Part shown: piece by piece, positions 36,241 to 47,400 of the stretch | How positions within the stretch are numbered: the first letter of the stretch is position 1 | How the letters are laid out: the number at the start of each line of letters is the position of its first letter | Origin: Cheilinus undulatus | Taxonomy: Eukaryota > Chordata > Actinopteri > Labriformes > Labridae | DNA: 64,000 bases | NCBI RefSeq assembly: GCF_018320785.1 | Contig: NC_054882.1 | Span: forward strand, 32,864,719-32,928,718 | Reading direction: 5' to 3' | Notes under the pieces: model-generated | Databases searched by the model: none | What the model saw: the letters and a program-made list of their open reading frames with translations, nothing else | What the model was told of the DNA's origin: nothing | Translations under genes and position numbers: made by a program

Positions 36241-37500
36241 GACTTCTGATTATAACCTAATATAAAATTAAAGTATCTCATCCGTCGAATCAACGTCAGA
36301 TTAATTCATACTAATTAAACCACAGCTTGCAAATAAATCCCCAAATATTGTTTATTTCACCTACTTCATTTAAAGTGCTCTCATTAGCGCTTCGCTGCCG
36401 GCTTTATTTACAGTCCATGGAGGTTACCATGCTGGAAAACACACGTGAACAACGTCATAACTAAGCGACAGATGTAGTAAATTGGGTCTACCAGCAGAGG
36501 GTGATGTTTCACATTCTCATACGACTCAGTAAAGCGAGAGGATCCAGCTCTTAAATGAATAACCATGTTATTTAGCAGTCTTTACATTATTTCAGCCGAA
36601 GTTTATTTGGGTATTGAATTTCTGTAACTAAAGTGGGAATTATCATCCCGCTCTTGAATCAAATACGCCAGCGAAGGAACAAAAAAATGTCAGACAACCG
36701 CAAAGATTGTCAAAACTGATCAGTCGTCAAAGTTTTTATGTAAACTTAAAATAAATGTGCTTCTGCAACAAAAAAGTAAAAATGATGTTCATATCGTGCC
36801 TTAACTTTTGGAATCATCCATGCTATCTCACTGTGTTTCCCTGTCTAATGTGTGCAGATCTCCAAAAACCATAAAGTATAATAATAAGACAAAACATTTT
36901 CATTGATATCCTAGATTTTTTTTTCTTGCTGCTAGCTAGCAAAAAACAATCCTAACTTTCCTGCTTGTCTGTTTAAATCCATATGGTCCTTAGCTCAAAA
37001 ACATATCAATCAATTTTTAAATTTAAGCACTACTGAACAATTAAAGCAGGTATGAAAAACAAATGCTGACACTAGCTTATGTAACTAGTCAACTGTCCCT
37101 GTCCCAGTCACCCAAAGGTTCTCAATCACCCAGATATCAGCTGAAAAAAGTTTTGGACTAGTTTCCAAAAAATAAATAAATAAATGTAGGTCCTTCCTCC
37201 TTGAAATTTACTTTAGTAAAAGTAAAAATACTGAGTTAAAAATCTACTCAAGTCAAAAAAGTATTTAGTTTAAAGTTCATTTTAAGTACTGAGTAATGAG
37301 TAGCTACTGAGGTGATGTATGGTTAAATCTGATCTTTCCTTATTGGCAAGAACAACAGGAGAATAGATCTTCAACCAGGTTGTTCATGTAAAGTCACACC
37401 TCTATAAGAAAGTGAAATACACAGCAAAATTGATAATATGAATTAATGTCGAGTTAAATTTAGAACTTTAAAAGTGTCTGTGCTGGTCCACACTACTCTT
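36241..37500. other. Upstream flank of trmt61b and intergenic DNA
   Basis: The promoter of trmt61b presumably lies within 36241-36480, where CpG and an AACGTCAT CRE-like word (36453) occur. The ACTCAAGT repeat occupies about 37180-37320. Otherwise nothing is recognised. Confidence 0.35.
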
Positions 37501-37519
37501 AGTTAAACTACCCTTAATA

Positions 37520-37692
37520 TCACTCACTGGAGGGATTATATATCCCATCTGGCCTGGGAGCGCCTTGGAATCTCTCAGGAGGAACTAGAAAGTGTTGCAG
37601 GGGAGAGGGAAGTCTGGGTTGCTTTGCTAGCCTGCTGCCACCGCAACCCAACCCCAGATGAGCAGAAGAAGAAGGATGGATGGATACACTTA
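37520..37692 (+). mobile_element. LINE 3' end (GATGGATGGAT tail)
   Basis: GGCCTGGGAGCGCCTTGGAAT, GGGAGAGGGAAGTCTGGGTT and AGCAGAAGAAGAAGGATGGA match the conserved C-terminus and tail of a common fish LINE whose 3' end is made of ATGGATGGA repeats. It is 5' truncated. Confidence 0.65.
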
Positions 37693-39185
37693 ATATTATA
37701 CACTCTGAAAACTATTACAATATGACAGAGCTGAAATAACTCTTAAGAGTCTGTGGTGAGGAGGGTCTCCATTGCAATTATATTAACTCGTATGCACTAT
37801 GTTTCCTTTTTGGAACACTTAAAGTCACAGGTAGGGACTCTAACTCAGTGGATAACTTCGGTCATGGTGCAAATGTGTGTCTCACATAAAAATACAACAA
37901 TACACTTGAAAATGAATTCCAGCAGGGATACACAACAGGCAGAGAAACATTTTATCCAGGCCAAGTACAAACACTTAAATCTGGGTACTCACTGATACTG
38001 AGTACAAATTTGAGCAGCAACTTAATAATTCCACAACAGTTATTACAATTATCAAAAAAGTTAGTTTTATTTTCATCAGATGTTTGTCATCCACCCTGGA
38101 CAATTTATCAGTGCATAATTTTCATTCTCCTCTACGTTTTAGTCCTCATTCATGCTAAAATAACACCAAACTGCAGACATGGCTCCAATTTTTACTACAT
38201 ACTGACATAATAAGAAGCCTACGACATGCTTTAAAATGATAATAAGTACAGTATCTGCAGTGTTTTATGAGTTAGAGTACTCAGGGTTGGTATCAGCATC
38301 TGATATCTTATACACAATACACGTATCGATATTGGTTCATCCCTTCTCCAGATGTAACAAACGTGTTGCAGCCGTAACAACTGTATAACATCTGAACATG
38401 CTGTAGACACATAACAGATACAAAGACAGAAAACATGTAAACTCAAAAGCAACAGCATTAGAGGTGCCTTTGTCACTGAGTTTCCAAGGTCATTGAAAAG
38501 TGTATACATTTCTAAATTCTAATAAATCTATTCACCTGAAAATGAAGGTTGAAACCCTAAGAGTTCCCCTATGCTCTTTTCTGTTGTTGTTATTGCTTTA
38601 ATGCTGATATAAAATGTCATACATATGATCATAAACGGGCCTGCCACTCCCTATATGCACAGCACATAGTGGGGCCTCTTCTGTGGGGGGCTTGCTTCTG
38701 TTTCTCTCTTCTCTCTGCACATCAGGCCAGTTTTTGTAGTCTAACTTACCAACTCAGTTGGACCAAACACAGGGAATAAAAAGGATTGCTTGATAATGAG
38801 TGATTAAATATACATATTCATATATGATTCTAAAAATGTCCAGTGTCACAGGTTTTGCAGGATTTTTTATTTTAGATTGAAACTACTGTAAAATGGATCC
38901 AACAGTTGTTACAGTGATACAGCTGCTGCCGTGGCTGTTGAGATGAGCAGCAGGTGTTACGACAGCCTGTTCCTCACAAACTCTGACAGCGCAGCAGTCG
39001 GATGGGAGGTAAATATTGACAGCACAGCTTGGAGTTTAGGGAGAAGGTAAGAAGAGGGGAAAACAGTGGAAGAGAGCCTTAAGAAAAGAAGAAACACTGC
39101 TGGCTTTTACTAAAGGAAACATGGAAATCTGCATGGGGAATACAACTTATCTACCTCAGAGTGAAAATGTTACATTTCAACATTT
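37693..39185. other. Intergenic, nothing recognised
   Basis: No credible exon. A short TATCGATATTGGTTCATCCC piece near 38323 may be a degraded MITE. Confidence 0.35.
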
Positions 39186-39520
39186 GCCCTTTTCCACCAT
39201 TTTTTGGGGCCATTTTTCACCCATCAAAGCATCCTTTTGTCATTAAATACCACTTTTTCCCTACTTTTTTTCCCCATTTATGCCACCCTTGACTGCTTTT
39301 TAACTCAGTTTTTGCCTTGTTTCTGCCACCTTTGGACCATTTTTTTTTTGGCCACCTGTTATTCTTTTTTTTTTGTCACTTCTCATCTTTTTTTCACTTT
39401 TTATCCCCATTTTTGCCCACTTTCACCCATTTGTGCTTCTTTTTGACCATTTTTGCCATCTTTAACTTATTTTTATTGCTACTTGAAGCTGTTTTGTCAC
39501 TTTCCACCACTTAGATTGTG
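39186..39520 (+). repeat. Pyrimidine-rich quasi-tandem tract
   Basis: Over about 330 bases the plus strand is dominated by T and C, built from imperfect words such as CCATTTTTGCCACTTT. Purines are sparse. It behaves like a decayed minisatellite. Confidence 0.6.
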
Positions 39521-39884
39521 GCTCTTGTAAAGATAATTTTCAACAGTTTGGCTCTTTGGTTGAGTGACGCTGCCTTAAGGATTATCAGAGCAGAATAATC
39601 AGGTAGTATTGACAGTAAAATCATTACTGAAACCAAATAACTGATTACCTGGTAAAGAAGGATGTTCAAGAACATTTGCAGACCTAAACATAAAAGATAT
39701 AAAAATGTTAAAAAATATTTAAAATTAGACATACATGTTTCAAAATATGGTTACGTTTTTTTTTTTTTAATCTGAATCTTTATGTGGGTGGGGGTCCACC
39801 GAATGAATAATTTTCTCTTAGGTGAGGCTCACTCTCACACACTTTGAAAACCCCTGGGTTAAAAATTTTGAGGAATTTGACTTG

Positions 39885-39998
39885 CAGGGGTTTCCAAATG
39901 TATCAGCTGGTGACCCCAAAATAACAGTGACAGAGACCGGGGACCCCCAGTGACCCTGCCTTAACATGGGTCCCGAGCCCCACTTTGGAAACCACTGT
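39885..39998. mobile_element. hAT-type terminus
   Basis: The sequence ends CCCCACTTTGGAAACCACTG, the reverse complement of a CAGTGGTTTCCAAAGTGGGG end. It may close an element that includes the pyrimidine tract to its left; the left end was not found. Confidence 0.4.
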
Positions 39999-40129
39999 AC
40001 TTGTAAAAGCAGCAGTTAAAATCAGACTAAATAACCCCAAAAATAAAAGATCCCTCGCTACGAGGTGACTTGAAGGCACCGATGTTGGTTGTCTAGAGGC
40101 AGCAGCCAATGAGAGGGCGGTGCTGCGGA

Positions 40130-40217
40130 CGTCTCTAACGCGCATGCCCTCAGTGGAGCACACGTGGTTTGTGTAAACCACGCACGCAGACTCAGGCAGC
40201 GCTTCAGAAATGGCGGC
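40130..40217 (+). promoter_or_regulatory. wdr43 core promoter: E-box and YY1-type site over the start codon
   Basis: A canonical CACGTG E-box lies at 40161-40166, as in many MYC-driven ribosome-biogenesis genes. AAATGGCGGC at 40208-40217 is a YY1-type site that includes the start codon. A GCGCATGC NRF1-like half-site lies near 40140. These are motif matches, not measured binding. Confidence 0.4.
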
Positions 40218-41368
40218 CGATGGTGGCAGCTCTTCGCTGCAGCTACCCTGCGTTTTTTCACCCAAATCACGACAGTACTTAGCACTGTGTGCCCAGGATG
40301 GCAGACTTCGCATTTGGAACACAGATAGTAAAACACTTCACCAAGAATATGTGCCTTCAGCTCATTTGAGTGCCACTTGTCTCTGCATAGCCTGGGGACC
40401 ATGCCGGACAGTCAAGGTACGTGTGTCTGCTTTGGGTATCTCTGTGACTAGCTACAAAAGCTAGCGAGGCCTAAGCGAGATGTTTGTGATAGTTTGCTGT
40501 TGTCGTACGTACACCGAATTAAAAATAATGCCAGTAGGACAAAAGATAATCCTCTAAAACCCGGCCTCCTGTTGTATAATAAAACAGACGCTCTGTCGTG
40601 TCTGACACAGACCTGGTTAGCATGCTAGCCTCTAGCTAGCTTCAACAGCTGCGCAGGACGCACATGTTGGTCCCACATGGTAATCCATAAACACGGGAAA
40701 TGCCTTAATTACACATTTCAGGTAGGGCTAGCTCCATGAAATAACTATATTTACCTTACTAAATATTGCGGGTATTTCAAAGTCTACTTGGACTGTGATA
40801 TCTTGTAGCAAAATCGTTATTTAAGTTGGCTGAAGCTGCTGAAGCGTGTGCCTCCATGACACTTGTGGAAGAAGAGGTTACAGAAGTTTTACCCCTTTAC
40901 ACAAAGTGGCATTTTGTTTCAATACTTTCGAAAGGGAGTAAAATTAAGAATTTAATATCGTTGCGTTTTAAGTTGTTAGCTAGAGATGCCATGATAATAA
41001 CAATTCAAACATCTTTCTGATATTATTAAATCATTTAGCATAACTGTATCAGTTTGACTAATACAGTGAGGTGCCAAATATTTGGAAGTTTTTGTTTTCA
41101 GTCCAAAATTGCAGCCTGACTTCTGCACAGTTTAACTTGCCAATGTTTGTTTATACATTGTAGGTGTCTGCCTTAAGATTTCATGAATATATTTTCATAT
41201 ACAGCTATCTTATGAGTTAGATGTGATATTTAGATGTACTTAATCTTTTAAACATTTTTGAATGTTGAGATAGCAGATTTTCTTGTTTGAAAATTCACGA
41301 TATTGAAAGTCTATGGATGTATGATAATATTTCCAGGATATGTGCAGTCACACACTCCATTTTGATAT

Positions 41369-41426
<58 letters not shown>

Positions 41427-44400
41427 TTATGTATGTATGTTAAGCCAATTAGACTGAACTGTGGTGCTGAAGTTTGTGCTGTCCCACAGCAAGAAGGCTC
41501 CTGGTTTAAATCCTGGTGGACTTTGCATATTCTCCTACACTATGGTTTCTCTGTGCGTATTCCAGCTTCCTCCCACAGCCCAAAACCATGATCTTGGGAT
41601 ACCCAATATTAGATTTTTGCTGATATCTTATACACTATATTTAAAAATTTACATTAGCAGATACCGACTTAGACACAGAGGAATAAATGTGGTTCAGAGC
41701 TAATACTTAAGTGCTAAAAAAATAGATTTAAGGAAAGAGGATGAACAAAGACAACCATGGCTAAAAGATTACTGGGGTGCATGCGTTTTTATGGTAATTT
41801 TGTAATGAGGCAAAAGTTTAATTGTATAAGTTTGCTTTTTCACTCTTATTTTCCTTTATTGCTTCTTTAAGTGTCAAGATTGCCTTTGTTCAATACATAC
41901 ATATGATGAAGATACAGTAAATTCAATGAGTGTTACATATTTTTGATATGAATTATGATTTATACCAATAAAAATAACTGTAAATTTGTATTTTGCCATA
42001 ATGGTACGGCCCTACTCTCACCCCAATTTTAGCTGACATCAGGTTCAGCCCTTGCAACCCAGAATCGGTTAACTGTCAAGAGGCTTACGCCTTGTCCACA
42101 CGGGAATGAAAAAGATATATTTCCATTTTGTTTTGAATATATTTTCCGTAAACACGGGATCGTTTCAGGAAATGCATAGAACCACTTAAAACGCTGCAGT
42201 ATATATGCCTAGCCTGTAAGTGGTGCTGTAACGCTGCCACGCAAATGCACCAAAAAGAGAGAAGATGATTACAGAGCATACATATAAACTTTTCTAATAT
42301 AATGTCTCCATGGTGGATCTAAAAACATCTGGTGTATGCTGTTCTCCATGACCATTTGTTGTTGGCGGTGATGGCAAAGGAGCAGCAGATTTTGCTTTAA
42401 AAGCCATAATAATCTCAATAGATTCTGCAGCACGAACACAACCCGTTGATCTGCCATTGTTGTTTTGGCTGGACTCGTGCATGCGACTTTAATTGGCTAC
42501 GCTATTTATGACGTAATCTCTTCAAGAAAGATGTGGTTGGCTTTCCACGCGGAGAAGAAACAGTAGGCGTGTACAGATTTGTTCATTCTGGGATCCGGTT
42601 TCAAAAACACCATTTCCATATGGATGAAATGCCGATATGACAAAAAACTTAGCATATAGTCCTGAATTCGTCTCCATGTGGACGAGGCCTAAATCACAAT
42701 GCTGTTTTAAGTAGTGATATTAATTATGTCCCTGTGATGTTTTAGTCAACATCTAAGAGACGCAATAGGAGGACAAAGTGGTTCTTCCACTCTTTTCCAG
42801 CTTCAGAGTCAGGACGGGGTTAGTGGGCCACACTGCTGACTGTCTGACAGCATGTTTGTGGTCCCACAGTGCTGTTACACAGTGTGATTTACATACAGTG
42901 ACATCTAAAACAGTCATGGACATGCACAGTAAAAACACCTAGCAGCATAGTAAATATAGTCTAAAGGATAATATAATACAAAAATTCTGTGAAGGGACTG
43001 AGATATTAATAAGCAAGATATGAGTGTCTTAAGCCTGATTCATACTTTAGTTGAAAATCAATGCTGTGATGTATGCCAAAGCCCTTGCCCTATGCAGGTA
43101 GCCTGATGCACATGCCTTAAAAATGAGACTGTACCACCAAACAAAGCAGATAGTAAGCCTTTTAATTTGTCTGCTGGTTAGCATAAAGGGACTGGATGTC
43201 TTTAATCTGTAGCCATAGTTTATGTACTCTGGTGTGAGAAATGACTGCAAAAGACAAACCATTTTGTCAAACCTACTTGCAGAGATCCAGAAATATTGGT
43301 AGTGCATGTCCTCATCCATGTCTCTCGGTGGCCGAATGTTTGCAAAGAAAAAACCTGATTTAATCTTCTCTGATTTGTCCTCTTTTCTTCTTTGCAATAA
43401 CTGCAGTGAATCAACTGCTGGCCTGTATATATCAGCTCCAACTCCAACATTATATGCTCAATTTTAATTGCTTGGTTTCCTGTAAATGGTGACACTAGCA
43501 TAGAGATCATGATAAGTGAATGATAACTTTTATGCCATTCTCACTTTTATCAATATAAACCTACAAAACAAAGAAAGTTAGATTTTTTGTAACCCACCCA
43601 AAAGACAAAAAAATCAGTGACTCTTAGATGTTTGCGTAATGCACAGAGCATAAATTGCACACTCTGCAATTTGAAAATTGCATGTAGGCCATATTGCGAT
43701 TAATCTGATTTTTGATTAATTGCTCAGTTTTAATGAAGTGCTCAGACAGAAGCATAAATCAAGCTTTAGTGTGATAAACAAACTTCTTACTTTGGTTAAT
43801 GTTTTTACTGTTTGAAGAGGTTGACACTACTTATGTGCTTTCAGGAGGGGCCTCAGAGGAAGAAGAGGAAATCAGAGGTGGGGCAGGTGGAAGAGAAGGC
43901 CGACCTGTTGGCGATGGGCACAGCGGCGGGCACCGTTCTCATATACAGTACAGCGAAGGGAGCTCTGCACTGTACCCTGGTGAGTCGGACACCGAGCACA
44001 TCTTGGCTCATGCTCTATATTCTGCAGATAACTTTGTTGTAAAATCGACTATCAGAACTGTTTCGTAAAAATGATTCCTCGGCATGTGGAGAACCTCTGA
44101 AGTTTGACTTAGCCAGGAAAATTTGAGTAATTTTTAATGCATTGATGTTCAGCTTTAATGTGGCGGACAGTCGGTCTACCTGCTGTTACATTTCTAATCG
44201 TCTCTCTGCCAGGATGGAGGCCATAGCGGAGGAGTGAATTGTGTCCAGTGGCACCCTGAAGACAGCTTATTATACAGTGGCTCAGATGACACAAACATCA
44301 TAGAGTGGGACCTGCAGACAGGCAAACCAAGGAGGTCAGTATTTTTGATTATGGGAAAGGCAAAGTTTGTTTTAAAAGTATTGAAGGGAAGCACCCAGAT

Positions 44401-47400
44401 TTTTGAATGAGACATTTTGACTATTACTGACAATACAATTAAACATTTTCCTCATTTAGTCACTGTTATGGTTCAAATCTTAACAAACAGTTGTGACTTT
44501 AATGACAAAACAGGTCATCCACTGTGCCTGTATCTCTTTTTTTACTCTTCTGACTGCTCAAAACACATTTACACACCATGTCACACTGATGGTGGAACCC
44601 TCCATAATTTTTGATTGCATTCACTCTGATGGCTCTGTCTTCAGGTGCAAGTTGGGGTTAACTTTTTTGCTTCCAAGAAAACTGGTTTAACAGATTTATT
44701 TCCAGGCTTTTAGGGCTTCATTTCAGTGGGTATAGTGGGAAACTGGTAGGAGAGACTGGGCCATCTTTCTGACTTTTTGGGTTTTGAGCAGGAGGTGTCA
44801 GAAAAGTTACCACAGGGATAATTGGCTTGTGGCGGCCAAGTGTTCATAGCGATGTCGCTTTTTAATCCTTCGATGTCGGCCCTTCCTGTCATTGTAAAGC
44901 AGAATTCTCCAAGCGTTGGATTGTTCACCCACTAATAGGGAACGTGAGCTGGGGTTAGACTGTTGTGAGACAGGTTAGTTTTACCCTACTGATGATGTGT
45001 TGGTGCAGTAGTGTTAAGGTATTAAGGTGAGAGTGAGACCTTGTCCACACGGAGACGAAAACAATATATTTGTTTTGTTTTGAAAAGGTTTTCCGTAAAA
45101 ATGGGATCGTTTCAGGAAATGTCTGTGTAAGCATGGAACCACTCAAAACGACTGAAAACACGATAGTATATGAATTACATGCCAAGCCCGTAAGTGGCAC
45201 CGTAACACTGCCACGGAAATGCACCAAGAGAGAGAAGATAATTACAGAAAACAGCCACAAACTTTCAACTGCATGCCCTTCTGGTTGTTCTCACGGTGGA
45301 TTTAAGAACATCTGGTGTATGCTGTTCTCGGTGGTGGTAAAGGAACATCAGATTTTTCTTTCATAATCTGTGATTTGATTCAGCAGCTAGAAATATAAGA
45401 TGCCAGCACTGAATTGATTGGATGCCGCTGACAAACATCCACTACTGATATCCGTCCATCATTTGACGATGGCTAATGTTTGAATGCTGGGCCAATATCT
45501 GCTGATACTAATGTTCAACCAATGCATCCATGCATCCCTACTTTGAATGGTTTTACAAGTGGTTCATGATGTTAAAGTAACACAGTAAATAGTTTATTTG
45601 TAACGTTTATGAAAACACAACAAGTTGCACTGTCTGGTTGTTTTCTCTCCTCTTCCTCTTTTCTGTGAGTCAGAGCAGCTGTCGGAGAGCTGCACAGTGT
45701 ATATCTGAAATACAGAAATGGCTTGAAGACCCAAGGAAGAAAAAAATAAGATTGCTGCTTTAAGATGTAATGAAAGGCACTTGGAATGTCTGTTTTGTTC
45801 TTTTTGTAATCATAAAAATGTGCATGATATAGCACAAAAGCATAAATATTGCAATGTCAGTTTCTTCCAGTTTGCTCAAAGCAAACAGCCTGCAAAACTG
45901 CTAGAGTGGTGACAGCGTTCCTTCTCGAAATCTCCGCAAACTCTAGTCTTGCAATACCTTGACATGCACAGTAAAGTTATTTATAGCTTAATTAGGATAT
46001 TTAATTAGACTGTAGTCCTTATCTCAGTTTACATGCACAAGCAGAATAACTTTTTTAAATGATGAAAACTTGAGCAAATTTTACAGCTTCTGCATTGCAT
46101 ATTCATAATCTGCACTTTGCTGCCAGTAAAGATGAGATGAGCGCCATACCTCTAATTCAAGGGCGATGACGGCTCTATTTCTGTTATGCTTAGCATTTAT
46201 GCTGTTCAGCTAGGGTCAAAGCCTGTGAGGAGACTGAAGCACGAGCAGAACATCTATACCAGCCTGATCTGACTGAGGTGTAAACATGCCAGAGAAAAAT
46301 CACCCTCCAACCATGTAATCTAAATGTGTTAGTCTGACATCACTAAATTTAATTTAGTATGAATTCAGTCATCTGAACGTGTCAACAGGCATTTTGAAAG
46401 TCCAGTTTAAGTTGGAGTAAAACATTGGTTCCCAGCCTGGGGTCTGGAAATTCCAAAATTAGATTTGCAAATACTGACTGAAACCATTATAAAGCAGTTA
46501 TTTAGTAGTTTAAATGAAGGTCTTTTGATAAGAAAAGCATGCATAGGCCTTTATAGGGTTTCATCAGGGAAACAATTAAAATCTCTTGATTTTTGACATC
46601 AGTGTCACTTTTCCTTCTCTCTTGGATCCTGGGGGGGGGGGCACCACTTTACTTGGGTACATGTAGGGGGGTCTCCAAGGAGGGAAACATTAGACTAAAA
46701 CAATAATTTGACTACTTTTGTCTGCATGCTGACTGTTGGTGTTAATTAAAACTGCGATTTGCTTTCTTATTCGCTACTTTAAAGCTTTGTCACCTGTAAC
46801 TATGCAAAGGTGTGTATTCAAACAGCACACTGATTTAAAGCACATCTGCCAATCTAGCAAGGATTGCTTGAGAAAAAATGGTTTATCAAGTCTAGAACTC
46901 TTTTAGGCAGAGCAGCAGAAATACCCTCAGGTTTGTATCGTTCTGCAGGAAGCTGTGGGTGGAAATCACTTCAGGAAAAGTACAGACTGACTGAGCGAAA
47001 CATTTTAATTAAGTCAGAATGGAGTACTATAAGTACAGAATTCATTTATTCTCTAGCACAGGGATATCGAGTTTGATACCTTATGATTAATTCATGGCTG
47101 TGAATAACCACCAACTTCTCTGCCTCTACTTCGTCTGCATTTTTTTTTCTCATGGTTGTAAACTCTGTGTCACTTTTACTGTCGACAACTCTCAAATAAA
47201 AAGGATGGTGCGTGTTGTAAGAGGACCTCATTGAACAACTGAACTGTTGTAAATAACACGTTTTATTGTCTTGCAAACGTCTTTTCTCATATTTTGGCCT
47301 TTATGTGAACTAGGTACAAATAGTTTGAAGAATCATAATGTGGATGCATGAATGTATTTATGTGACCAGCTCCACTTAAGATGACAGGACCTGAGATTCA

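Noticed and set aside
39204-39514. Two plus-strand frames rich in Phe/Ser/Leu
   Set aside because: Produced by the pyrimidine-rich tract; looks like a membrane protein only because of T-rich codons.
41340-41591. Frame with an Ile-Tyr repeat
   Set aside because: Translation of the TA microsatellite and a SINE.
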